Counted from the first letter of the stretch, positions 47,998-58,424 are shown. The stretch is DNA of 64,000 nt from Pyropia yezoensis (GCA_009829735.1 CM020619.1:25755554-25819553), one strand, 5' to 3'. Translations and numbers: made by a program. The notes: generated by a model from the sequence alone, not told the origin.

Positions 47998-49893
47998 GCC
48001 CTCACGTGGAGGCGAGCGGCGAGACCCACGCCGATAACGGTCTCCACTCGTTGGAAGGGGCGGCGGCTCTAAGTCGGAACCGTCGCGCCCTTCACGGTCG
48101 CGCAAGTGGCGCCGACCGTGGCTACTCTTCTGCCTGGTCTTGCGCGCAAGTTTGCGACGCAGACGCTGGACAGACTCCGTCTCCGACGGGGTAGAGGACT
48201 CCGAGACGGAGTACGACAACTCGTCTTCCGACACGGAGGGAGAGCGCCGCGAGTGTCGGCGGCGACGGCGAGGAGGCGAGTATGCCCGGCTCGCGCGACG
48301 TTTGCCACGCCCAAGTGGGGCTGGCTGGGGCATAATAGCCCCAATGCGAGCCAACTCGGCTGTCATAAACTCCGCCACCGACTCGCAACTCGCGGTCGCC
48401 ACTGCAGTACGAACGCGCTCCTCAAGTTGAGGAGTCTCGGAACTTTGGAGGGTTGCGGTCGACGCGGCCAACCAGTAAATGGTGCGCACCAACGTGGTGA
48501 TCATCATCTCTGAGGTTAGAGGCGTGGGCGGTAACACCAACTTGGGGTATACCGTCAGGAGGGTGGCCCCCAAGTTGGGGGACACCGGGGTGGATGACTC
48601 CACGGCCACGCTGATCGGGATGTTCCCGTGAGGCTGGAAAGGAACAGGAGGGGCACGCCGAGGTGGCGGTACCCGGGTATAACTGCGACCCCGACTTGGG
48701 GCCCCCGCAGTAGGTTGAGTCATATGGTCATCATATGAGGGCACAGCCATAACTATGGGCTTGTCCGGGGGTGGCGCAGTGTGGCGATCCACCCCCGGGG
48801 CATACGGGTAGTCCCCGATGCCCAACCCCTCTCGTAGGACCACACGGCCGTCGTGAAGCTCACGAGCGACCCACACGAACTGGCGAAGTGCGCCATCGTC
48901 CTTGGGCCCACGAGTGGGGCGGCGCAACTTGTGCTCAATGCTCTCCCACTCGATAAACTTGTGGAGGCGGAGCATCTCATCAAGTAGAGTGAGTTGTCCT
49001 GATGAGCACCCCTCAGCAACTAGCTGAGGGGTGAGCTGTTCCAAACCTTGGATGAGCCGGAGGGGGAGATGCCAGAGCATCCCCCGCCGCTGAACACAAG
49101 ACACCCAGGTCGACATGACCTCGAGGAGCCACTGGGTGGCCAACATGGCCCACACCAGGTGATCAGGGCCAGCCGTCAACATGACGGAGCCGAAGTGGTC
49201 AAGCAACCGTGGCAGCAACGCCGGGAACTCGTAGGGGACCTCAACTTGAGACCACCACTCGGGCTTCTTCGGATAGTACTGCTCCTTGCTGGCAGCAGAC
49301 TGTTGAGGAAACTCAAGTTGAGCCGAGGTCACCAAGTAGGGACCTCGCCGGAAGTCTTTCTCCATCCGCACATCAAAGTGATGAGTGTGCGGATCGGCCT
49401 CGTGGAGGTACGGGGGGCGAGTTGCCACCGCGTCCCAAGTAAAGGTCGGCAAGTCGCCGGGACCCGGGATAGTTCCCCCGCGGTCCACCATGGCCTTGGC
49501 ACGCTGAACGTCCTCAACCTCCTCATCGTCCAGGAAGGCAAACTGGTCCGTCCTGAAGCCGGCAGGGAACCCGACCCTACGGGGATACTTCTCCCGTAGG
49601 CGGTCCCATACCCGACCCATCGCTGCGCCAAGTCGGCCACAGCGAAGAACAGTCAACCCCTCCTCATAGAGAGGCCAAGCGGGGTAAAACCACCGCCCCA
49701 AGGCCTCACGCGGGACAACTTGTCCCGCCTCCGGGGGAGACCCCGCCGTCAACCCAAAGCCGGGTGACGCGGGAGTCCCATCCCCCGGAGCGATCGCGGA
49801 GCCCCCGCCGGAAGTCCCGGCGGGTGCTGCACCGTAGGTGGTGTCCTCCATACGCTCATCTAGAGAGTCCGTCTCCACTCCCGGGGTCGCCAT
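47719..49893 (-). CDS. Element 1 antisense ORF, C-terminus replaced by LTR sequence
   Basis: ATG at 49893 in a good context (GAGCCATGGC), shortly after the 3' end of the element on the opposite strand to gag-pol. 632 codons belong to element 1 (49893-47998); the frame then runs through element 2's LTR to a stop at 47719. Conserved part: about residues 95-220 (WDRLREKYPRRV, GDLPTFTWDAVATRPPYLHE, HHFDVRMEKDFRRGPYLV, PKKPEWWSQ). Then a helical, Leu-rich region (LPRLLDHFGSVML, LVWAMLATQWLLEVMSTWVS), a Pro-rich segment, and an Arg/Ser-rich C-terminus (RRRRRHSRRSPSVSEDE, RLRRKLARKTRQKS) suggestive of nucleic-acid binding or nuclear entry. No family recognised; not an obvious envelope protein because no signal peptide is visible. 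Confidence 0.65.
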   Translation of the reverse strand: MATPGVETDSLDERMEDTTYGAAPAGTSGGGSAIAPGDGTPASPGFGLTAGSPPEAGQVVPREALGRWFYPAWPLYEEGLTVLRCGRLGAAMGRVWDRLREKYPRRVGFPAGFRTDQFAFLDDEEVEDVQRAKAMVDRGGTIPGPGDLPTFTWDAVATRPPYLHEADPHTHHFDVRMEKDFRRGPYLVTSAQLEFPQQSAASKEQYYPKKPEWWSQVEVPYEFPALLPRLLDHFGSVMLTAGPDHLVWAMLATQWLLEVMSTWVSCVQRRGMLWHLPLRLIQGLEQLTPQLVAEGCSSGQLTLLDEMLRLHKFIEWESIEHKLRRPTRGPKDDGALRQFVWVARELHDGRVVLREGLGIGDYPYAPGVDRHTAPPPDKPIVMAVPSYDDHMTQPTAGAPSRGRSYTRVPPPRRAPPVPFQPHGNIPISVAVESSTPVSPNLGATLLTVYPKLVLPPTPLTSEMMITTLVRTIYWLAASTATLQSSETPQLEERVRTAVATASCESVAEFMTAELARIGAIMPQPAPLGRGKRRASRAYSPPRRRRRHSRRSPSVSEDELSYSVSESSTPSETESVQRLRRKLARKTRQKSSHGRRHLRDREGRDGSDLEPPPLPTSGDRYRRGSRRSPPREGCSSTPKHQPRVREGRGVLPISQLGTPEASTSTQPNTELACGERVHSPRHEQDVSEPDGVFLLRQPRWALPALLSLLINPPHTLTQPLKTLRK

Positions 49894-50218
49894 GGCTCTC
49901 CCCAAGTTGGGGAGAGACGCTCTGGCTATCGCGGCACGAGACCCGCCTCGAGTTGAGGGGGACTCGGATCGTGGGTATACGGGTGGCCTCCCCAGCGTGG
50001 GGCGGCCCAGTGGAAGGTGAAGGGGAGGTGGTGGTGATGGTGAAGTGTGAACTGAGGAGAGCAAGCTGCCGAGTGGGCAAGCTTGAGGAGAGGGGCGGTC
50101 AACGTGACCGCCTCCACATCCGTGTTACGTACTCGATGGGGGACAGCAAGTCGCGCCCCCAACGCCGAGACGTGCGTTTACGCACCCCCTCACAGGGCCG
50201 ACCGGGTCGGTCGGAACT

Positions 50219-50231
50219 GAGGAGAGGGGAG
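50219..50231 (+). other. Element 1 polypurine tract
   Basis: GAGGAGAGGGGAG lies directly before the 3' LTR. Confidence 0.85.
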
Positions 50232-50700
50232 TGTGGCAGTATTGACCCCCAGGTAGGGGGGCAACACGTGCCATGCAAGGGGCGGCAGGCCACTAGCCTG
50301 ATCCGTTCCTCCCCCTGCATTTGGGTCCATATTCCCTAAGTTTGGGATAGTTAGCTTAGTAGTAAATCCAACTTGGATTTGAGGGTTTTCTGCATTTATC
50401 GTCTTGAATTTTCGTGTGGCCCGGTGGGCAGGTGCTGGGGTGGGAGATTCTGAGTGGCGAGATTCTGAGTGGACCCTGGGGGGATAAGGGGAGGGACAGC
50501 GGGGCTTGGCCCTGCGTCCCCGTCCCGACCAAGAAACTGTGGGACCACACACCATCCTCTTGTTTGTCCGTGGGGGGTTTGCCCCACAACAGGGACAGAG
50601 TGTGTGCGACTTGCACTTCTTCCGGTTCCCCCGACACGGGAGGCAGCCCTTGCACACCGCCCCAACTTGGGTGCCGTGTGTGCATGTGGTTTTTGCCACA
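50232..50700 (+). repeat. Element 1 3' LTR
   Basis: 469 bp matching 32113-32581 with one visible substitution; followed by target duplication GTGAT (50701-50705). Confidence 0.93.
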
Positions 50701-50705
50701 GTGAT

Positions 50706-51295
50706 ATGACTGGCTCGCCGGCTTTTCGGACTGACTGAATTCGGCCAGCTGGCTGGTGACTGACTGGCCGGCCAAGGGATGGATTGAATTTGGCCCTGCT
50801 GGCCCTTACAGACTGTCGGACCTCCCGGCCGACCGGCGTTTGGAGCCAGCTGGTGGGATGTGCTGGGCGCCATCCACGGGACCCCCTTCGCTTCGGGCCA
50901 ACTGGGGCTACCCTCCTTCAGTGCGCACGCCCGCCCATGCCCTGTTCTGAGAGCCATGCTTTTTTTTTGGGCCGTTATGTGCCTACTGGCGGCGCGACGG
51001 GGAAACGCATGCTTTGGGGGACCTCGGGTGCCCCGACATGAGTACATAGAGCGTGGGTGTCGGCGCCACCGGGGGAGACCGAGGGGCAACCATAGACACA
51101 GACGAAAGACACCGGTTACCTTTTGTACCCTTGATCTTCACCGACTTCGCGACCACCTTCCTCCCCAGACCCACCCCCGTCAAGACCACCGTCCTGTTCC
51201 CCGTACCCTGCCGCCCTACTGGCTGGCAGGGCCCGCTGACACCCCCACGCGTATGTTGAGGGCTCCCCGGTTCTGGGTGGATCCTCATTCACGGG
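50706..51295. other. Unassigned sequence after element 1
   Basis: About 590 bp containing a tandem-like GGCTGGCTGACTGACTGGCCGG-type segment (50710-50840) with repeated CTGGC and GACTG words. No gene recognised. Confidence 0.45.
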
Positions 51296-51587
51296 GACGA
51301 GTCTGGCAGGGGCCCGTCCCGCCGCCGCAAGCGGCGCCGGTCCAGGCAGTTGGCAGTGGCGGGGGAAGGGATGCTGGCGGGAAAGCGCGCGAGCGGCCGG
51401 TGGGGGACAAGGAGGGGGAGGAGCAGGCGACACCGTACCTGCCGGCGGCCTCTGCCGCCTAGCCGGCGCCGTCACAAGACGGCCCGGCCGATCGTGCGCC
51501 TGGTTGCGCCGCCGACCGCTAGTTGTAAGCCCCCCTCAGCCGCGCGGGCGAGAAGCCAGTTACTCGCCGGTGGGAACACAGGGGGTT
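51296..51587 (+). repeat. Isolated fragment of the DIRS-like element end
   Basis: Close copy of 27258-27550 in the same orientation without any adjoining coding sequence of that element. It indicates an older insertion or a recombination product and shows that the family has more than one copy here. An ATG of the next locus starts 4 bases after it. Confidence 0.75.
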
Positions 51588-51590
51588 GGC

Positions 51591-53951
51591 ATGGCCGCGC
51601 ACAGCCGTTGTGCCAGACGCTTGCATTGCACCAACACGCACTGCTGTGTACGCGTGCAGCGTGCCTGCATTGGCGCTGCAAAGGTCGAGGAGCTGCAGTT
51701 TCAGAAGCCGTGTGCGGGCTGCCGGGCGGCGCTAGTCTGGGGCGCTTGCCCTTCTCTGTGGCGTCCGCTCCGGTTGTGCCCTGTACTGACGGTCGTAACC
51801 AAGCGGCCGGTGTGCGCTGAGGTGAGTTAAAGCCGGTCACAGTGGGGTCGCTGTCCATGGGGATCGGGACTCGCTCTGTTCTTGTCGCTTGCAATCACGC
51901 AGTTGGCTGTTGCTTTCTTCGGTGGCGACTTCACTGTGTGTAAAGGCGCTGTTCTTCGCTTGCTCTTGCGTGCAGTGTCTCACCAACATGGTGAGACCGG
52001 ATGTGGTGACTTCGCTCATTGTGAGACTGTGTCTGGAAGTGACTCCTGTTTCTCCTGTTTCCGGGAGCCACAGGCCATTTCTGCTGGTTCTGCACGTCAT
52101 TATGCTGGTGCGGAATGCTGCTGGGCTGCACTTAGAAGATGAGACGGAAGCCCTCTCTTCATACTTTTCGCTGATGGTGGCGAGCTTCATGTCAGTGCAA
52201 GATGCGGCGCGGTGGCTGGCGGGGTGCCTTGGTGTGACTGAGCAGGCGCTCGATGTCCGGTCGCGCATTACGGTGTGCGGCTCTCTTTCGATACTGGGGT
52301 GCTTGGAGTGGGGAGCGAAGAGGTGTTGTCCCCGCCATATGTGTGTGGAACTGTGCCGTGTGTTGGTTTGTTCTCGTTCTGAACGAGAGACCTTTGGTGG
52401 CGAACGCTCCTTGATCTGTACGTTTGTGCACACACATTTACCACTGACTGCAGTCCAAGAAGCTCCTCCAGCTGCAGCCGGCCGAGCTCAACGTGGCACG
52501 AACAACGAAGCTCCTCAACCCAAAGTCTAGAAAGTGGGCGTGGCTCTGTCGTAACTTGAGGCTGCGCATGCGCTCCTACCTTTCGGTCTCCCTCACGCCG
52601 GTGCCCAACTTCACCGCGGACGACACTGCGCTCTTCTAGAAGGCGGACCGTCGGCAGATGGACAGCGCGCCGTCCACGATTTAGTCGGTCTGTCTCCCTC
52701 AAATCTCCTCTCGTCAACGACGGTAAACTGCCAAGGTCGGTCACGTGCCTAGACTTCAACTGGGGGACGCTGCACCGGGCCCATGCCGACTCCACGGCAC
52801 TCTTTGAGTCAGCGCGTAACACGCTATTGATTGGGTCTAGTGAGGCGGCGGTCCCTGATCCTCCGGCCGGCGCCGCGACGACCGGGAAACCTGGAGCTGC
52901 AAAGGAGAAGGGGCATCGGCGTCGCAAGCCGCCCAGCGGGCGTGGAAAGAGAGGCGTCGAAAAGCCCGCCAGCCGCAGCCGGCCGCCGAAATGGGCAGCT
53001 GCGAGCAATGCTCGTCCTGTTGCAGTCATCAAGACGGTGCGGGGGCTCCGGTCGCCTGCTGTGCAGCGCAAGATGCTGCAGGCCCACGAGGCGGTTGTCA
53101 GCGCTTTGATGGAGGAGGACAAGAAAATCGACGTCGTCAAGCCCAACTACTTGGTTCAGCGTGTGGCGCCTAACAAGCTGTGCCGCGACGGGGGTTTGGT
53201 TGTCCACGCGCAGTTCCGCTTCCTTCTGGACCAAACATGGAGAGATAGGGGCGCTTGGGTCGCGTGGTGCCGCAAGGTCGTATGCGCACCTGACGGTCAA
53301 TCCCACGGTGGGACTCGTAAGGTCTTCTTCACTCTGCAGCAGGACGACGACAATAAATCTCAAGGCAGTGTGTCGGCTGGAGGCTCCGACGACTACAAAT
53401 CTCGGAGCGGGCCGGACGACTACGCTGATGGATCTCCCGGTGGCGGCGAAGATTATGACTGGCCAGTTGGTTCTCTTCCTGTTTTACACGGAGAAGCGAG
53501 TGCGGGCGGGAATGGAGAACGACGGCGCTTAGTGGCGGGCGGGGGCAGTGCAGCCGGTACCTTAACTGGTGGCAGCGATCTTGCTGGCGGACCTTCAGCC
53601 CGCCGGGGCAATGCGGCCGGTGAGGGCAGCGCTGGGGGCTTGGCGCCGGCTGGGGACAGCAGTGCTTGCGTGTCGGCGGCGAAGGAGGGCCGTCGTGGCC
53701 GCCGCTCCAGCAGAGGTCCAATGCTGACGGATGAGATTAGTCCTTGTGTCAGCATTATCCCCGTCGGGACTGCTGAGGGACCAGGGGGAAACTCGGCGGC
53801 TGGTACGGACGGTAGCTCGGGTAGGTCATCGCCAAGTGGGAGCGTCGCTGGCGGATCGGGGGCTGTACGGGGAGCCATTGGGCGTCCAGCAGTCACTGGT
53901 GACGGTGCGGCAGCTCGGCGGCTGCTGGAGACGGGAGCGATGGCCCAGTAG
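51591..53951 (+). other. Unrecognised locus with probable exons; gene or degenerate element
   Basis: Three open blocks on the plus strand are protein-like but do not join into one frame. (1) 51591-51821, 77 codons, Cys-rich (CARRLHCTNTHCCVRV, KPCAGCRAALVWGACP), ending at a good donor GTGAGT. (2) From 51976, after acceptor TTGCGTGCAG, CLTNMVRPDVVTSLIVRLCL continues with LEDETEALSSYFSLMVASFM to a stop at 52530; an alternative acceptor at 52453 opens SKKLLQLQPAELNVARTTKL, which stops near 52639. (3) About 52680-53951: VTCLDFNWGTLHRAHADSTA, VQRKMLQAHEAVVSALMEED and CRDGGLVVHAQFRFLLDQTW, then a Gly/Ser-rich tail. I recognise no family. It could be a lineage-specific gene with introns or a decayed transposon. 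Confidence 0.35.
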
Positions 53952-55761
53952 CTGTTGGAGTGGGGATTGGAAGCCTCGGGGCAGGTGGCGACGGCCCGGG
54001 GGCTGCAGCAGGTGGCAGTACCAGCTCGGGTGCTACAGGCGGTGGTGGCGGCCGTTCTGAGTCGCGTACCACCTCCGTAATCGGCTCTGGTGCAGGTGCG
54101 CCAGCAGGCGGTTCGACCACTGCTCCTGCAGCCCCCACGTCGGCTGGTCTGCACATCCTCTTTATCCAGGCTTTGCGCTGTTCGAACGAAGCTCTTGGAC
54201 TTGCACCCGGGGAGCGGCAGTCGGTGACCTTTTGGTGAGGTCGAAGCCTTCATGGTTTTCCATGAACTGCTCATTCTTCACCGACATGGACTTGGACACG
54301 ACGGATCCCGACCAGCTGAGCTGTCAGACGGATAGCTACATCACGGCTGCGTATCGCGCCCGACCCCGTGCGGTCCCATCCGTTCGCCGAGTGCAAGAGT
54401 AGTCGGTTTATTTGTTAGTTGCTGCTGTAGTCGTGCTCGCACGCTTGTGCTCCGCAATGTACCTTCTTTCTCTATGCGCATGTCTGTGGCAAGCTTCCGA
54501 GGTCCACCAGGGCGTGGGCAGTCCTCCAGAAGCGCTCCAGAATGAGGAGCTACACGAGACCACAAAGACGGAAGCAGGGAGGACGCCACCGTCTGTAAGA
54601 CGATAGTGGGGCCGTGTGAGGTGCACCAGCAGCAACAGCGCAACGTCGCAATGAGGGAAGGGAGGAAGTAGGGGGCCGTGTCGCGCAGGGGAGAGCGCCA
54701 GCACCAGCGCATTGCCAACTTGGAAGTGGGGGCACGTTGGGGGCAGTCCTCAGTGGGGCACCGACCCAGCGGCAGGCCAGCCATGGCTCCTCCGAAGGCA
54801 GCGCACTGCCGTTGGTAGGGCAGTTCTGGTGTCGCCATTGGGGGGCGGTGGACACGAGCACTGCAGAGCGGCGGTCGCGCCAGGGCACGCGTTGCGTGTG
54901 CAGCGCGAGTCGCCTGAGCACACACCATGGCAAGCAGTGTGCGCAGCGGTTGTGGCACTAGTGTCAGCAAGAATGCACTTTTGCGGCACGCTGTTTCAGT
55001 CCGATAGTCTGTCCTGGGACAAGACCGCCAAAATATGGCTTGACATCCGCCGCACTGCAGCGCACGTTCGCACGACCCGGGCATACTTTTACCACAAGAA
55101 ACGTGCAATGAGCCTGTTTCCCTGTTGGAAAATACACGCAAAACGTGCCAACTGCGGCAAAAAACACGCCTGAAAACACGCTTCGTGTTTGGGTCCAAAC
55201 CGTTTTTTGCTGTTTTTTCGAGAAGGAAATGGCGGCCAGCCCTGTTCTTTCTCGCCCACGTCGACGAGGTGGTTCTCTTGCACCTGGGAAAAAACTGGGG
55301 CTGGCCGCCGTTTCCCCTTCCCGGGGCGTTGCTATAGCAAACAACGTGTTGGGCGCAAACAGGGAAAACGGCCCTCACAGGGTCATTGGGGCCACATTGC
55401 CGGGCCCGTGCTGGGCGGAAACACGTCGCGTGCACGCCAAATCGCGATCTGTAAGGTACACGGTTCTAGCCCCACTGCGCCGCTTCAGTGAAGCGAGGGC
55501 TGCTGCGGAGGGCCACTACTGTACATACGCAGGAGCCGAGTGGGCAGAAAGAGCGACGAAGAGGGTAAATAATACACAAGGGAGCCTGAACAGACTCGCA
55601 CAGAACGCCCACAGCCGAGGTGTATACATAGCCGCAAAATTCACAAGGGAGCCTCTCTCTCCTACCCCACACTCGCCCACCGATCAGGCGTCACACACAA
55701 CACACACACAAGTATGAACACGAGCCGACAAGAAGAAAAAACATAGCCAACGCGTTTCGGA
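53952..55761. other. Intergenic, no gene supported
   Basis: About 1.8 kb. Long frames on both strands have low-quality composition. At 55228-55310 an imperfect inverted repeat (GGCGGCCAGCCC and GGGCTGGCCGCC about 60 bases apart) is visible. The 3' UTR of the SHMT gene is at the right end. Confidence 0.45.
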
Positions 55762-57255
55762 TTAATACCCGACAGTCTCAAACTTCTCCGCAAAGGACAC
55801 AACGTCCGCCTTCAACGCCTTGATGTCCTCAGCGCCGACGCCCGACTCGACCGCGTCACGGAAGGCCTGGAGCTTGCCACCTGACCCCTCTGACTTCTTA
55901 ATGTCCTTGGCAATCCCCACCCCCCGATGCAACAGGGCGCCAATCGTCTCAAAGTCCTTCTCGTCACAGCCGCGCGACGTCATGGCGTGGGCGCCCATGC
56001 GAATCCCCCCCGGGTTGAAGGCGCTCGTGTCGCCCGGCACAGTGTTCTTGTTCAGCGCAATGCCTGCCGACTCGAGCACCTTCTCGGCCCGCGACCCGTC
56101 CATCCCCGATGGCCGCAGGTCCACCAGCTGCAGATGGTTACTGGTGCCCCCTGACACGAGCGTGTAGCCGTCGGACGTCAGCTTGTCCGCCAAGGCAGAC
56201 GAGTTGCGGAGCACCTGCTTTTGGTACTCGACAAAATCCTCGGACTGGGCCTGCTTGAGCGCCACCGCCAGCCCCGCAATAGTGTGGTTGTGCGGACCGC
56301 CCTGCAGGCCAGGGAACACCGCCGAGTTGATCGCGTCCTCCAGCTTGTATGGCACCTCCACACCCTTCTTGGTCACCGACCGGACGCCCTTACGGAAAAA
56401 GATAAGAGCCCCACGTGGGCCCCGCAGAGCCTTGTGGGTCGTAGTCGTGACCACGTCCGCGTGGCCAAACGGCCCAGGAACCACATCGGCAGCGACCAGA
56501 CCCGAAATGTGGGCCATATCCGCCAGCAGCAACGCACCACATGAGTCCGCAATCTCGCGCATGCGGCCATAGTCATAGTGGCGCGGGTAGGCAGATGCGC
56601 CAGCAATGATCATCTTGGGGCGGAACAGCTTGGCCGTCGCCGCCAGTGCATCGTAGTCGATAAGGCCCGTCGACTCGTCCAGCCGATAGGGCATCGACTC
56701 AAAGAACATGGAAGTGGCGCTGACGCGCTTCTTATCCGTCATGAACCCATGGGACAGGTGACCCCCATGAGGCAAGTCCAAGCTGAGAATGCGGTCGTGC
56801 GGCTTGAGCAGCCCCGTGTAGACCGCCAGGTTGGCAGGCGACCCCGACAGCGCCTGGACGTTTACACCCCACCGCTCGGGGTCCAGGTGAAAGGCCGCCA
56901 GCGCCCGCTGCTGGCACAGCTCTTCCGACTGATCGATAAACTCGTTGCCGCCATAGTAGCGCTTGTGGGGATAACCCTCAGAGTACTTGTTGGTCATCAC
57001 CGAGCCCACCGCCTCCATCACTGCCTGGGAGGTGAAGTTCTCCGACGGGATAAGCTGGATGCCCCGCGTCTGCCGCTTCTTCTCATTCTCAATGATGTTC
57101 GCCATGTCAGGGTCAATCTCGCTGAGCGGCGCATTCATAGACGCGATATCCCGCGCGGCGTTGCGGGCGGCGACCGGCGTCGCCGACAGGTGCCGCCGCA
57201 GGGACGGCATCGCAGGGGCAGCAGCGGCCCGGAACAGACGCATGGCGGACGCCAT
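55762..57255 (-). CDS. SHMT: Serine hydroxymethyltransferase, mitochondrial type
   Basis: ATG at 57255 (GTCGCGATGGCG) gives 497 residues; the frame stays open 73 codons upstream but no ATG with a better context is there. The first ~35 residues, [23 protein letters not shown], form an amphipathic, Arg-rich mitochondrial presequence. The enzyme is complete: [101 protein letters not shown] with the Lys that binds pyridoxal phosphate, [34 protein letters not shown] and [16 protein letters not shown]. It interconverts serine and glycine with transfer of a one-carbon unit to tetrahydrofolate; in photosynthetic cells the mitochondrial form works with glycine decarboxylase in photorespiration. No intron. 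Confidence 0.96.
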   Translation of the reverse strand: MASAMRLFRAAAAPAMPSLRRHLSATPVAARNAARDIASMNAPLSEIDPDMANIIENEKKRQTRGIQLIPSENFTSQAVMEAVGSVMTNKYSEGYPHKRYYGGNEFIDQSEELCQQRALAAFHLDPERWGVNVQALSGSPANLAVYTGLLKPHDRILSLDLPHGGHLSHGFMTDKKRVSATSMFFESMPYRLDESTGLIDYDALAATAKLFRPKMIIAGASAYPRHYDYGRMREIADSCGALLLADMAHISGLVAADVVPGPFGHADVVTTTTHKALRGPRGALIFFRKGVRSVTKKGVEVPYKLEDAINSAVFPGLQGGPHNHTIAGLAVALKQAQSEDFVEYQKQVLRNSSALADKLTSDGYTLVSGGTSNHLQLVDLRPSGMDGSRAEKVLESAGIALNKNTVPGDTSAFNPGGIRMGAHAMTSRGCDEKDFETIGALLHRGVGIAKDIKKSEGSGGKLQAFRDAVESGVGAEDIKALKADVVSFAEKFETVGY

Positions 57256-58047
57256 CGCGACGGACGGGAAGAGAAAGGGAGAAGGATAAACCGCGGGCAG
57301 GGAGAGGGGGAAGCAAGACAGGGGTCGCAACAGCACGGGAATAGCCTCAGATAGGGGTGAAGAGTAGTAGTATGGAATGTGGACAGAAGCAGGCAAGCGA
57401 CAGGTTGATAGAGGGGGTGGGTCACGGGGTGGACACGGAAACCCGGACCAGCAGAGATGAAGTCGTTGCGACACAGAGGAACAGACGCCACCCGCGCTTC
57501 AACAAGCGCCGCTTTCCCCTCCCCGCCCAGACACGATTGCCACGGACACCTGCTTCCTCCTCTGCTCGAGGGGGGTGCCGTCCAGGTGGGGCCAAGCGTT
57601 GGCCCAAGGAAGCTCATTGGGTGAAACCCTTTAGTTTTTCCCCGTTTTTTGGTCTCGACCAACCAGCAGACAAGTTGGAACCCAGATGGAGGCGCTGAGA
57701 GATCCAGGAGGTCTCCACAGCTCCGGGGCGTGCGTGGCCTCGCCACTCGTTGGCGATGCACGCGTGGAACCGAGGAAAGCCAAACACCTCGACGCCTGCG
57801 TGCGGATGTGCAAGTCCACCGTGAGACGAATGAATAGGCGGCTGTCCAATCATGGAAAGCCACGTTGTCAGGGACAAGCCGCTCTGCACCAGACGTTCGA
57901 TTGACGCCTCCGATACACCACATGTCATGAGGTGGCGGATCGCATGTGTCGCTTCACGACGTAATTACACATTTTCTTCCTACCTACTGTTTGGCGATCA
58001 ACGCTTCTGCGGATCCTTTCCAGACACGGCTAATGGCTCAATGTCTA

Positions 58048-58421
58048 CTGCGCTGTGCCCCCTAATCCGTCGTCGCGGATTTCCCACTTCAGTGTTGTAA
58101 TACGCTTGCGTCGCGCCTTGCGCACCCTCCCACAGCTACCGCTGGCCTACACTTTGGGTCCAAAATCACGCAAGCGCTTGCACGCACGGGCAGGGGATCG
58201 CTGCGGGCGTGCGCTTTTATACAAGAAGATAGGTCGTGGCTGACGCTTCACATCCATCTCGTAGCGCATGCCCGCAGCTATCCCCTGCCCGTGCGTGCAA
58301 GCGCTTGCGTGATTTTAGACCCAAAATGTGGGCCAGCGGTAGCTGTGGGAGGGCGCGACGCAAGCATATTTCAACGCTGAAGTGGAAAATCCGCGACGAC
58401 GTTTTAGGGGGCACAGCGCTG
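58048..58421. mobile_element. Foldback-type element with about 160-bp inverted arms
   Basis: Left arm 58048-58214 and right arm 58264-58421 are inverted copies (outer ends CTGCGCTGTGCCCCCTAA and the complement of TTAGGGGGCACAGCGCTG) with a 49-bp spacer. Arms are about 90 percent identical by eye with several small indels. No clear 8-bp target duplication. It is non-coding and would form a long hairpin. The CAGCGCTG-like end resembles hAT-type termini, but this is weak. Confidence 0.85.
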
Positions 58422-58424
58422 TGA

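Larger units (their letters stand above)
32113..50700 (+). mobile_element. Element 1: Ty3/gypsy chromovirus, interrupted by element 2
   Basis: Bounded by 469-bp LTRs beginning TGTGGCA and ending TGCCACA, with target duplication GTGAT. Without the nested 9216-bp element and its 5-bp duplication the element is 9367 bp. Order: LTR, primer-binding site, gag, pol (PR-RT-RH-IN-chromodomain), antisense ORF, polypurine tract, LTR. The two LTRs differ at one position seen by eye (A at 32256, G at 50375). Pol carries a single-base frameshift, so this copy is not autonomous. Confidence 0.92.

Noticed and set aside
38782..50700. Reading the two LTR elements as tandem rather than nested
   Set aside because: The two pairs of LTRs have different sequences and separate target duplications (GTGAT outside, GCCCT inside), which fits only nesting.
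53453..54274. 273-codon minus frame over the unknown locus
   Set aside because: Pro/Ala/Ser-rich complement of a Gly/Ser-rich frame; no ATG context or motif preference.
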